Source of the DNA: Parabacteroides chinchillae
GTDB taxonomy: Bacteria > Bacteroidota > Bacteroidia > Bacteroidales > Tannerellaceae
Direction of reading: 5' to 3'
Assembly (NCBI RefSeq): GCF_900108035.1
Contig: NZ_FNVS01000017.1
Location: 24,510-88,509, forward strand
Length of the DNA stretch: 64,000 nt
Shown here piece by piece: positions 42,966 to 51,417 of the stretch. The translations under genes and the position numbers were made by a program. The notes beneath the pieces were generated by a model, which did no database searches, was not told the DNA's origin, and saw only the letters and a list, made by a program, of their open reading frames with translations. Position 1 is the stretch's first letter; the number at the start of each line of letters is the position of its first letter.

Positions 42966-44210
42966 TTGAGTTTAGAATTATTCATAGCAAGAAGAATACA
43001 TTTTAGCAAGGAGGGTGATCGGAAAGTTATATCTCCTGCTGTTCGTATTGCCATTATTGGCATTGCTTTAGGGCTTGCTGTGATGATCCTTTCTGTGGCA
43101 ATTGTCATAGGTTTTAAAAAAGAAGTCAGGAATAAGGTAATCGGTTTTGGCTCTCATATTCAAATTACAAATTTTGACAGTAACTCTTCGTATGAATCAA
43201 CGCCAATTGCTATAAGTGACACTTTGCTGCAAAACCTTCGTGTATTTCCTGGTATTCGGCATGTTGAATCGTTTGCAACCAAGCCAGGCATTTTGAAGAC
43301 AGAGAATGACTTCCAGGGTATCGTACTGAAAGGAGTAGATACAGATTATGACTGGACATTTTTTCGGAATAATCTGAAAGAAGGAAATATCATTTCTATC
43401 GATCCGGATAAAAATTCTACTGATGTTATTATTTCCCGTTATTTGGCTGATTTATTGCAACTGAATGTGGGAGATTCATTCCTTACATATTTTGTCCAGG
43501 ATAATGTTCGTGCCCGTAAATTTCATATTGCAGGCATTTATGAAACGGGTTTTCTTGATTACGATAAGCTTTTTGTTATTGCTGATATAAAACAGATACG
43601 CCGGTTAAACGGTTGGGAAAAAGATCAGGTGAGCGGCCTTGAGCTATTTGTTGATAATTATGATAATTTGGATCAGATTTCTGAAGATTTATATTTTGAT
43701 CTTGCTGAAAAACAAGATCGTAATGGTAATACGTTCTATGCCCGCTCTATAAAAGAGTTGAACCCGATGATATTTAATTGGCTGGACGTATTAGATATTA
43801 ATGTTGTGGTAATATTGGTGTTAATGCTATCTGTTGCTGGCTTTACCATGATTTCAGGATTGCTGATTATTATTTTGGAGCGAACGAATATGATTGGTAT
43901 TTTGAAGGCTTTGGGACAGAATAATACAAGTATACGTCATATTTTTTTGTATGTATCATTTTTCCTGATAGGTAAGGGTATGTTATGGGGGAATATAATA
44001 GGTGTTTTCTTATGTCTGATGCAATCCCATTTTAAGATAATTACCCTGGACCCGTCTATATATTATCTGGATGCAGTGCCTGTCGATTTGAATATTCTGT
44101 CACTCGTTTTGTTGAATATAGGGACACTTTGCATATCAATGCTGATGATGCTTGGTCCTTCTTATTTGATAACTAAAATTGATCCGGCTCGTAGTATCCG
44201 TTTTGAGTAA
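42966..44210 (+). CDS. LolC/LolE-like ABC permease
   Basis: 414 residues, TTG start (no ATG nearby gives the conserved beginning SLELFIARRIHF). One membrane helix near the N-terminus (about 27-52), a periplasmic MacB_PCD-type domain (about 53-255) and three C-terminal helices (about 270-400, with the FtsX signature VAGFTMISGLLIIILERTNM and GILKALGQNN). This is the lipoprotein-release permease type; the ATPase subunit is not beside it. Full length. Confidence 0.88.
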   Translation: MSLELFIARRIHFSKEGDRKVISPAVRIAIIGIALGLAVMILSVAIVIGFKKEVRNKVIGFGSHIQITNFDSNSSYESTPIAISDTLLQNLRVFPGIRHVESFATKPGILKTENDFQGIVLKGVDTDYDWTFFRNNLKEGNIISIDPDKNSTDVIISRYLADLLQLNVGDSFLTYFVQDNVRARKFHIAGIYETGFLDYDKLFVIADIKQIRRLNGWEKDQVSGLELFVDNYDNLDQISEDLYFDLAEKQDRNGNTFYARSIKELNPMIFNWLDVLDINVVVILVLMLSVAGFTMISGLLIIILERTNMIGILKALGQNNTSIRHIFLYVSFFLIGKGMLWGNIIGVFLCLMQSHFKIITLDPSIYYLDAVPVDLNILSLVLLNIGTLCISMLMMLGPSYLITKIDPARSIRFE

Positions 44211-44218
44211 TTTTACTG

Positions 44219-45208
44219 TTAGTAGGAGATAATAAAATCGGCAATTAAAGGTAAATGATCGCTGTAACCTCCTTCATATCTGAATCCATAATAAGTTCTG
44301 AATGGTCTGGTTCCATGCCATGTTTTATCTTTGGTGAACAAGAACGGAGGTGCGTATATCCGAGCACTTTGAGGAATGTAGTGGAAGGATTTTGTGGTAT
44401 CGATTAAATCTCTGCTGATAATTATATGATCCAACTGGCTCCAGTTTCCTTGATATTTGTGGCTTCCTTTAGGTGAAAACTCTTTCAGATTTGAAAACAG
44501 GTTGTGCAGGAAACAAGATTGTTCTATTTTTGTCAAGCTCTTGTTCTCGGGCGTGTCATTGAAATCCCCCATAATGATGAAATGTGCACTGGTACGGATT
44601 TGCTTTAGTGAATCACATAGATTGATGAGTGTTGTTGTTGCGTCTATACGGTCGGTTTCACTCTCTTTTTCTCCACCGTAGCGAGATGGAAAGTGGCAGA
44701 CAAAAATGTCTAAAGTATCTTCTGTAATTAGTTTACCCCATACATGTAACAGGTCGCGTGATAGTTTGTGCTTTTTATGTGAGTATGAAATAGACTCTGC
44801 TTTGTGACCAAGGTATTTAAATTTATCCCGTTGATAAAGTAATGCCACATTAATTCCCCGTCTGTCCTGACTTTGTGTGATACAATAGCGATATTGTTGC
44901 TGGCGTAATGGTGTACGATTAAGAAGATGAACTAATGCGGAATCGTTCTCTATTTCACATAGGCCTACAATTGCCGGCGTATCCCATTCGCCAATGGCAG
45001 ATATAACTTTTGCTATATGTTGTAATTTGAGATTATATCGCTTTTGAGTCCAATGTCTGTTTCCGGAAGGTAAAAAGTCGTTATCGTCTTTATCCGGATT
45101 ATCTGTTGTGTCGAATAGATTTTCTACATTATAACTCATTACTCTGAAATTGGTTTGAGCTGTCGCGGAGAAAGTAACCAAAAAGAAGAAAAACGTAAAT
45201 AGTTTCAT
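44219..45208 (-). CDS. Secreted endonuclease/exonuclease/phosphatase-family protein
   Basis: 329 residues with a signal peptide (1-17, LVTFSATA). EEP fold: MSYNVENLFDTTDNPDKDDN (metal-binding Asn/Glu region), VGLCEIENDSALV with the metal Glu, MGDFNDTPENKS (catalytic Asp-Asn) and the closing SDHLPLIADF (Asp-His pair). All catalytic residues are kept, so it is a metal-dependent phosphodiesterase or nuclease in the periplasm or outside. It convergently abuts the LolC/E-like gene (8 bases) and follows the beta-helix lipoprotein gene by 20 bases. Confidence 0.9.
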   Translation of the reverse strand: MKLFTFFFFLVTFSATAQTNFRVMSYNVENLFDTTDNPDKDDNDFLPSGNRHWTQKRYNLKLQHIAKVISAIGEWDTPAIVGLCEIENDSALVHLLNRTPLRQQQYRYCITQSQDRRGINVALLYQRDKFKYLGHKAESISYSHKKHKLSRDLLHVWGKLITEDTLDIFVCHFPSRYGGEKESETDRIDATTTLINLCDSLKQIRTSAHFIIMGDFNDTPENKSLTKIEQSCFLHNLFSNLKEFSPKGSHKYQGNWSQLDHIIISRDLIDTTKSFHYIPQSARIYAPPFLFTKDKTWHGTRPFRTYYGFRYEGGYSDHLPLIADFIISY

Positions 45209-45228
45209 AGTTCAGGTTCTGGTTTATC

Positions 45229-46749
45229 TCATTGCTTATTGTTTTCTTTTGGAACATATTCATACGCTCCAATAGTTGGACCGTTAGTACTAGATAACCG
45301 GTCTATACCATAACGGTCTTTTGGATATTTCCGGGCAACAGATAAATCAGCTTTGCCTATGCCTTCTTCTTTATCACTGGCAAGCCGGAAATCGAAAGCA
45401 TATTTGTTCTCTTTTTCTCCTGTTTGTATATACTCCGGACTTTTTGTTATAAAGATAACGTCCTTAAAATTGTTATTAGCTTCGCCTTTAGTTTTAATCA
45501 GACAATGATTAAAAAGAAAATCGAAACTGGTGTTTTCCGATTTAAAGGTTGCTCCGGACGTGATTTGTAACTCTCCTCCTAATTCCTTTTCTCCGGCTGA
45601 AAAGCTGCCATCTATAATACAGTTGTCAAATTGTGCCTGTATAATTGGATATGGGCCGCTTTCGTTGACCGTAGCATTATTAAATATTCTGAGTGTCTTA
45701 CTAGGCACTTCACCTTTGCTTTGGCTGTCTCGCGTTAATAAGACCATATAATTGGCCAATGTGCAATGTGCAAAATAATATTTACCACCAATGAGCGTAA
45801 CAACGCTGCCTTTTGCATTACTGAATTCACTGTTTGTTGCTGTAATGTTACAATTGATAGCACTGAATAAATCTTTACTCATATTTGTTATCTGCGAATT
45901 GCTGATCTCTAGTTTGCTTAATTCAGGTTCTGATAATTCGCAAGAAATGCCTGTCGTGCCATTACGGACAATAACGTAATTCATTGTGTTGTTAAAACTG
46001 GCTTTTTTGAATATAATTCCTCCCCATTGTCCCGGAGTTCGGTCGTAAGGCAATACATTATCCAATATAAAATCCAGCCGGTCTCCACGGAATATGACCG
46101 GTTGATCTTGGGTGCCGTTGGCTTCCATTGTTCCACGTACAATAATGTTTGCTTTGTCGTGCATGTAAAATGTCGCACCTTTTTCAATGGTTACTTTTGC
46201 GTTGGGGGCGATAACCAGACTGTCGTAGATCAGATAAGGACGATTGGCGGTAAGTATACTGTCTTTAGTGATGGTAACCCCACCTTTATATAAATTTACA
46301 TCCTGTCCATAAGCTTCAAGTATAACAGATTGTTGCATTCCGTTTGTGACGAACACGATAGAATCTTCAATCAATAAAGGTTGATCCGTTCCATTTGGGT
46401 CTACTGTCACTTCAACGAAAACATACATGCTATCTTTGGCAAGAATGCTGACGTTACTGAAAGAGTCTCCTTTTCTGCCGTCTACATTAATACGGAAACC
46501 TGTCGTTCCTCCTCCTGCCAGCAAGATGGATTCAATATTGAGTGCTTCTGAATTGTTGTTATAAATCATCAATTGTTTTGTGGTGGAACCAATTGTACTG
46601 AATATGGTGTCAAAAGCTACTGTATCTTTAGAAAAGTCCAGCCTGTGGTTTGGGTTTGTGGAATAATGTTCGTCCAGTCCGTCGCATCCTGATAAAAGAT
46701 TCAGTATTACAGCGGAAAGAATGAATATTATTATGGTTAATCTTTTCAT
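45229..46749 (-). CDS. Parallel beta-helix lipoprotein
   Basis: 506 residues with lipobox LLSGCDGL (lipidated Cys at about 22). An Ig-like N-terminal part (about 35-150, FDTIFSTIGSTTKQLMIYNN) precedes right-handed beta-helix rungs (about 170-420, VTIEKGATFYMHDKANIIVR, GGIIFKKASFNNTMNYVIVR). It ends with the common cap sequence GPTIGAYEYV. No polysaccharide-lyase active site recognised. Probably surface or periplasmic; in many Bacteroidales such proteins lie beside secreted hydrolases. Upstream of the EEP gene and probably in the same unit. Confidence 0.82.
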   Translation of the reverse strand: MKRLTIIIFILSAVILNLLSGCDGLDEHYSTNPNHRLDFSKDTVAFDTIFSTIGSTTKQLMIYNNNSEALNIESILLAGGGTTGFRINVDGRKGDSFSNVSILAKDSMYVFVEVTVDPNGTDQPLLIEDSIVFVTNGMQQSVILEAYGQDVNLYKGGVTITKDSILTANRPYLIYDSLVIAPNAKVTIEKGATFYMHDKANIIVRGTMEANGTQDQPVIFRGDRLDFILDNVLPYDRTPGQWGGIIFKKASFNNTMNYVIVRNGTTGISCELSEPELSKLEISNSQITNMSKDLFSAINCNITATNSEFSNAKGSVVTLIGGKYYFAHCTLANYMVLLTRDSQSKGEVPSKTLRIFNNATVNESGPYPIIQAQFDNCIIDGSFSAGEKELGGELQITSGATFKSENTSFDFLFNHCLIKTKGEANNNFKDVIFITKSPEYIQTGEKENKYAFDFRLASDKEEGIGKADLSVARKYPKDRYGIDRLSSTNGPTIGAYEYVPKENNKQ

Positions 46750-46842
46750 TTTCTGTAAATGTTAAATAATATGCCTTTTTGTTCTGTTTCTTATCAATAA
46801 ACAAATTTTTTCTAATTATGTTTCCAAATCGAGGCATAAAAA

Positions 46843-46874
46843 AGAGGATTAACATATTGCTATGTACATCCTCT
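46843..46874 (-). terminator. Terminator of pepD
   Basis: AGAGGAT/ATCCTCT stem with an 18-base loop that itself has TACATA/TATGTTA pairing; on the minus strand TTTTTATG follows. Confidence 0.7.
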
Positions 46875-46897
46875 CTTATAACGGACAATACTTTGTT

Positions 46898-48355
46898 TTA
46901 TTTTGCAGGAATACTCTTTAATAATTCAACTAGATGATTCCACCACAAACCAACAGTATCAATCTGTATGCGTTCATTCGGCGAATGAACTTCACGTAGA
47001 GTCGGACCGAATGAAATCATGTCCAGGTTAGGATATTTCTCGAGGAATAATCCACATTCCAATCCGGCATGTATAGCCATAATTTTGGCATCTTTATTAA
47101 ATAAACGTTTGTATGTTTCCTGGGCAACTTTCAGTATTTTGGAATCTGGATTTGGAGCCCATCCGGGGTAACCGTCTCCATGGCTTACATCTGCGCCTGC
47201 AAGTAAAAATGTTGATGCTACTTGGTTGGCAACGGCTATTTTACATGATTCAATGGAACTGCGTTGGCTGGTTCCTATAACAATTGTATTGTGTTCTTTC
47301 ATCTTTACGGAAGCCAGGTTTGTCGAAGTTTCGACTAGCCCTTCAATATCGTGACTCATGCCAATAACACCATGCGGGCACGCATGTAATGCAAGGATTA
47401 GTTTTTCTGTAGTTGTATTATCAATATGCACTTCAGGACGATCGGCAGATTCCATTGTAATTTGTACTTTCGGGTCGATATGCTTTAATTCATTTTCAAT
47501 ATCCGCAGTGAAATGATTCAGCATGATGCGTACGTTTTCTTTGTCTTCCGGACGAATGCCTATTACAACATGTGCTTCGCGGGCAATGGCATTGCGTAAA
47601 TTACCTCCGTCAATAGAGCATAAAACAAACGGATATTTCTGTTTTAAAAGGAATAAGAAACGAACCAGAATTTTATTGGCATTACCTAAACCTTTGTGTA
47701 TTTCGCCGCCGGAGTGTCCTCCATTCAATCCTTTTATATCAATACGGAAATATTGCATGTTGGGAGAGGTTGGTTGCGGATGATAATGAAAAACGGCTTG
47801 TGTGTCTTTGCCTCCGGCACAACCCATAAATATTTCACCTTCATCTTCACTGTCAAGATTTAGCAGGATTTCTCCGGTCATAAATCCTTTTTCGATGGCT
47901 TTTGCTCCGGTAAGCCCGGTTTCTTCATCAACTGTGAAAAGACATTCGACAGGACCATGTTCAATATCGTTGGAAGCCAGGATGGCTAATTCTGCAGCTA
48001 CGCCGATGCCGTTATCCGCACCAAGTGTAGTTCCGTTTGCATGGAGCCAATTCCCTTCTACGACAGTTTCAATAGGATCTTTATCGAAATTGTGAACGGT
48101 TCCGTTATTTTTTTCGCAAACCATATCCATGTGCGATTGTAAAATAACGGTTGGACGGTTTTCCATTCCCGGAGTAGCCGGCTTAGACATTAAGATATTG
48201 CCTGCAGCATCTTTTTTGATAGCTATATTGTACTCTTTGGCAAATGATTCAAGGAATTGGATCATTTTACCCTCTTTTTTTGACGGACGGGGAACTTGTG
48301 TTACCTGATGGAAAAATTTCCATACGATTTCTGGCTTTAAATCTGTAATCTTCAT
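46898..48355 (-). CDS. pepD: Aminoacyl-histidine dipeptidase (peptidase D)
   Basis: 485 residues, M20C family. Metal-binding motifs: VILQSHMDMVCEKNN (His, Asp), GADNGIGVAAELAI (bridging Asp), VDEETGLTGAKA (catalytic Glu and metal Glu), NLDSEDEGEIFMGCAGG. It splits carnosine-like dipeptides and other Xaa-dipeptides in the cytosol. Typical length. Single gene with a terminator; no clear -7 box was found upstream. Confidence 0.95.
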   Translation of the reverse strand: MKITDLKPEIVWKFFHQVTQVPRPSKKEGKMIQFLESFAKEYNIAIKKDAAGNILMSKPATPGMENRPTVILQSHMDMVCEKNNGTVHNFDKDPIETVVEGNWLHANGTTLGADNGIGVAAELAILASNDIEHGPVECLFTVDEETGLTGAKAIEKGFMTGEILLNLDSEDEGEIFMGCAGGKDTQAVFHYHPQPTSPNMQYFRIDIKGLNGGHSGGEIHKGLGNANKILVRFLFLLKQKYPFVLCSIDGGNLRNAIAREAHVVIGIRPEDKENVRIMLNHFTADIENELKHIDPKVQITMESADRPEVHIDNTTTEKLILALHACPHGVIGMSHDIEGLVETSTNLASVKMKEHNTIVIGTSQRSSIESCKIAVANQVASTFLLAGADVSHGDGYPGWAPNPDSKILKVAQETYKRLFNKDAKIMAIHAGLECGLFLEKYPNLDMISFGPTLREVHSPNERIQIDTVGLWWNHLVELLKSIPAK

Positions 48356-48474
48356 AATGTTACGATGTATTATAGATGTTACTCTATAGTTAATAATATG
48401 GTATCTCTAAGGATAATGTTCGAAAAAAAGTAGAATAAAATACCGAAAAGATATTTTATAATCAGTTAAACTCT

Positions 48475-48482
48475 TATATTTG
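48475..48482 (+). promoter_or_regulatory. -7 box for 72-residue protein and Skp-like gene
   Basis: TATATTTG, exact match, 21 bases before the ATG at 48503. Confidence 0.55.
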
Positions 48483-48502
48483 CGTCCACAAATATAGAGA
48501 AA

Positions 48503-48721
48503 ATGCTTACAACGTTATTGCTTGCTGTCATAATTCTTGTTATAAGTGTTGTGTTATTATCTATCAAAGTGTTGCTGAAAAAGGGAGGAAGGTTTCCTAA
48601 TACACATATCGATGGTAACAGGGCATTAGGAAAGAAGGGTATACATTGTGCAAAAACACAGGACAGAGAAGATGCGGCTCAAAAGAATCTATATGATAGA
48701 ATGAAAGAAATAAAAGAATAA
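48503..48721 (+). CDS. Small single-helix membrane protein
   Basis: 72 residues: an N-terminal membrane helix (1-24, LLLAVIILVISVVLLSIKVL) and a basic cytosolic tail with RFPNTHIDGNRALGKKGIHC and AKTQDRED. I recall a similar FPNTH...GIxC...QDRE tail in short proteins of other Bacteroidales, which argues for a real gene. Function not known. It directly precedes the Skp-like gene (22 bases) behind a shared promoter. Confidence 0.75.
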   Translation: MLTTLLLAVIILVISVVLLSIKVLLKKGGRFPNTHIDGNRALGKKGIHCAKTQDREDAAQKNLYDRMKEIKE

Positions 48722-48743
48722 ATAAAGATTTAATTTACACTTT

Positions 48744-49349
48744 ATGAAGAACATTAACTACGTTATTAACGGTGTGCTTGCTGTGGCTGTAATAATATTG
48801 TTTATTATGCAATTTTCCGATAAAAAGGAATCTGAGGTCACAAGAACATTTACTTCCGGGGAGGATACAACAGGGATACTTCCGATTGCCTATGTCAATG
48901 TTGACTCTCTTTTACAGAATTACAATTATTCAAAAGACCTGAATGAGATTATTTTGAAAAAATCAGAAAATTCCCGTGCCAGTATTACACAAAAAGCCCG
49001 GTCATTGCAAAGTGAAATGCAGGACTTTCAGCGTAAAGTGGAAAATAACGCATTTCTTACCCGTGAACGCGCAGAATCTGAACAACAACGTTTGATCAAT
49101 AAACAACAGGAACTACAGAACTTGGATAATCAGTTGGCTCAGGAATTGGTTGCTGAACAACAGAGGGTAAGTGAGCAACTTCGTGATACACTGGTTTCAC
49201 AGTTGAAAGAATTTAATAAGGATAAACATTTCCAGGTAATTTTCAGCAATACTGTAGGTGATAATATTTTATTGGCTGGTGATGCTTATGATATTACAGG
49301 TGAATTGATAGAATATCTGAATAAAAATTATTCATCTCAAAGTAAGTAA
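48744..49349 (+). CDS. OmpH/Skp-family periplasmic chaperone-like protein
   Basis: 201 residues. N-terminal hydrophobic segment (about 8-23) that may act as signal or anchor, then the Skp pattern PIAYVNVDSLLQNYNYSKDL followed by a long coiled coil (about 70-150, rich in Gln/Glu) and the closing strand FQVIFSNTVGDNILLAGDAY. Skp holds unfolded outer-membrane proteins in the periplasm. The anchor-like N-terminus suggests membrane attachment. Second gene of a two-gene unit, then a strong terminator. Confidence 0.9.
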   Translation: MKNINYVINGVLAVAVIILFIMQFSDKKESEVTRTFTSGEDTTGILPIAYVNVDSLLQNYNYSKDLNEIILKKSENSRASITQKARSLQSEMQDFQRKVENNAFLTRERAESEQQRLINKQQELQNLDNQLAQELVAEQQRVSEQLRDTLVSQLKEFNKDKHFQVIFSNTVGDNILLAGDAYDITGELIEYLNKNYSSQSK

Positions 49350-49384
49350 TAGCTTTTAGAAATAGCTGTAAAACGTCATAGAAG

Positions 49385-49416
49385 AAAGCCGCTTCCGGAT
49401 TATCCGGGAGTGGCTT
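49385..49416 (+). terminator. Terminator after Skp-like gene
   Basis: AAAGCCGCTTCCGGAT pairs with ATCCGGGAGTGGCTTT (two G-T type positions), minimal loop, followed by TTCTTTT. Confidence 0.85.
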
Positions 49417-49554
49417 TTTCTTTTGGCTGTATTCATGGTTCATCAGATAAGTACATAATTAGTTCACATTTATTTTTTACTACACCGGTAGGCTACTGAA
49501 TTTACGAATCACATTTCCGAAAGTAGTAACCTTCAGACCTCTGGCAAAAAACGA

Positions 49555-49614
49555 ATTCATAGTAAAGATTTTGGAAAATCATAATAATGGTTTTTTTGAA
49601 TCATTACTATGAAT
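49555..49614. repeat. Dispersed hairpin repeat, copy B
   Basis: ATTCATAGTAAAGATT (49555-49570) pairs with AATCATTACTATGAAT (49599-49614) at 15 of 16 positions; the middle holds TTGGAAAA and CATAATAATGGTTTT. The first 50 bases align with copy A at 34836. Confidence 0.65.
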
Positions 49615-49746
49615 ATTTGTAGATAATGAGCTAAGATAGTCATTAAAACCAATTGTACATTTGTTTGATAAACTGTTTTGCACAAAAAGCACTTCTTTGT
49701 GCCGCACAATTTGACTAAAAATGTGCAATGGTAAGGAAAAGTATTT

Positions 49747-49754
49747 TATCTTTG
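49747..49754 (+). promoter_or_regulatory. -7 box for FadL-type porin gene
   Basis: TATCTTTG, exact match, 55 bases before the ATG at 49810. Confidence 0.55.
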
Positions 49755-49809
49755 TCCCCGTTTGTGCCAGGGATGGCAATAGAATGAGGTATTAACTAAT
49801 TAATAATTT

Positions 49810-51255
49810 ATGAAGAAAATTATCGCTTTAGCATGTCTTTCCATGCTTCCAATGTCTTATGCTGCGGCAGAAGGTTATCAGGTAAATGCACAAAGCACAA
49901 AGCAGTCTGGTATGGGCCATGTGGGTACTGCTATGAAACTGGGGGCCGAAAGTATGCATTTTAATCCGGCCGGTATGGTTTTTATGGATAAGAGTGTAGA
50001 CTTATCGGCCGGTATAACTGGTGTGTTTGCCAACGGTAAGTTTGCGGGAGATAATGGATACGTTCAAAAAACGGATAATAAGGCAAGTACGCCTTTGTTT
50101 GTATATGCCGGTTTTAAGATTTATGATTTCCTCGCTGCCGGTATCAGTGTAAATACCCCTTATGGTAGTGCCATTAACTGGGGGCGCGACTGGAAAGGCG
50201 CTCACCTGGTACAGGATATCTCTTTAAAAGCGTTCAATATTCAACCTACTGTTTCCTGGAAGATTATGGATAACCTGAGTATTGGTGCCGGTCTGATGAT
50301 GGAATTTGGTAATATCGAACTGAACCGTGCCTTGATAGCGCCGCGTGCAATGACAGGTTTGGCTGAAAGTATGATGGGGCAACTCGGTCCGATATTGGAA
50401 GCTATGCCTCAATATAAGCCGATTGTTGATCAACTCGTGTCAGAAATGTCCAAATATGACGAAACATCTGCAGTTTCTGCTTCTTTGAAGGGGGATGCCG
50501 GTATTCGTCTGGGGTTCAATGTCGGAGCCATGTACGATATTAACGATAAATTTACTGTCGGTGTATCTTACCGTTCAAAAGTAAAAGCCCGTGTAAAAGA
50601 AGGTGATGTTCGTTTGAGCTATGCCAATGAATTAGGCTTCAAAGGATTGTTGGAACAGGTGAATGGTTTGATTAGCCAACTGGGTTCTATACCGGGTATT
50701 CCTAAAGATGGTATTCAGATTCCCCCGTTAGACCAGGCTACTTTCTCAGCTGAATTGCCGCTACCGGATAACTGGAATGTCGGTTTGACTTACAAGCCTA
50801 CGGATCGTTGGATCGTATCGGGAGAAGTTCAGTTCGTCGGTTGGGGTGCTTACAACTCATTGGTTGTGAATTTCTATCCGGCTTCAGAATTGAGCCAATA
50901 TGATATCGATGCTCCGAAGAAATACAAAAACTCACGTATTTATCGTCTGGGAACTCAGTTTGCAGCAACAAATCGTCTCGATCTTCGTTTAGGTGCTTAT
51001 TTCGATGAAACTCCGGTAGAGGATAATTACCTGAATCCGGAGACTCCGAGTATGAATAAGTTGGGTATCACGGCCGGTTTGAGTTTCCGTCCGCTGGAAT
51101 CTTTGTCTGTTGATTTCGCATTTTCTTATGTGACCGGTTTCGGACGCGACGGTTCTTATACGGATCTCGATCTGTTAGGAAAACCTCGTACATTCGGTGG
51201 ACATTACAATGTATATGCTTTAATGCCTTCTATAGGTGTTTCGTATGCGTTCTAA
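49810..51255 (+). CDS. OmpP1/FadL-family outer-membrane transport protein
   Basis: 481 residues. Signal peptide (1-20, LPMSYAAAEG), then the FadL opening YQVNAQSTKQSGMGHVGTAM and MHFNPAGMVF, the N-P-A signature of the family's N-terminal hatch. The rest alternates barrel strands and ends GVSYAF with the C-terminal Phe needed for barrel insertion. FadL-type 14-strand barrels take up long-chain fatty acids or other hydrophobic compounds through a side opening. Single gene between two terminators. Confidence 0.93.
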   Translation: MKKIIALACLSMLPMSYAAAEGYQVNAQSTKQSGMGHVGTAMKLGAESMHFNPAGMVFMDKSVDLSAGITGVFANGKFAGDNGYVQKTDNKASTPLFVYAGFKIYDFLAAGISVNTPYGSAINWGRDWKGAHLVQDISLKAFNIQPTVSWKIMDNLSIGAGLMMEFGNIELNRALIAPRAMTGLAESMMGQLGPILEAMPQYKPIVDQLVSEMSKYDETSAVSASLKGDAGIRLGFNVGAMYDINDKFTVGVSYRSKVKARVKEGDVRLSYANELGFKGLLEQVNGLISQLGSIPGIPKDGIQIPPLDQATFSAELPLPDNWNVGLTYKPTDRWIVSGEVQFVGWGAYNSLVVNFYPASELSQYDIDAPKKYKNSRIYRLGTQFAATNRLDLRLGAYFDETPVEDNYLNPETPSMNKLGITAGLSFRPLESLSVDFAFSYVTGFGRDGSYTDLDLLGKPRTFGGHYNVYALMPSIGVSYAF

Positions 51256-51337
51256 GGAGTTTTTTGATTTGTGATTAGTCACTCTAAACCGTTACAGTTA
51301 TTGGACAAAACTAAAATATTCAGTAAGAGGTTGTGGC

Positions 51338-51393
51338 AAAATGAAGTGAACCCCGAAAGTTAGATAAAAAACTTTCGGGGTTCATTTCATTTT
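51338..51393. terminator. Strong bidirectional terminator, porin / glycogen phosphorylase
   Basis: 24-bp stem with one G-T type mismatch (AAAATGAAGTGAACCCCGAA and onward against 51370-51393), 8-base loop, T tracts on both sides. Confidence 0.9.
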
Positions 51394-51417
51394 GATATTT
51401 ATAGTTTATCAGAATTA

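Larger units (their letters stand above)
49350..49809. other. 460-bp intergenic region before FadL-type porin gene
   Basis: Holds the terminator at 49385-49416, hairpin repeat copy B (49555-49614), two overlapping inverted repeats (GCACAAA/TTTGTGC at 49680-49702; GCACA/TGTGC ending near 49725) and the -7 box at 49747-49754. A 25-residue frame on the minus strand (about 49490-49567) starts inside the repeat; I do not call it a gene. Confidence 0.55.

Noticed and set aside
49490..49567. 25-codon frame on the minus strand starting in hairpin repeat B.
   Set aside because: Too short, no ribosome-binding or promoter context, starts inside a repeat.
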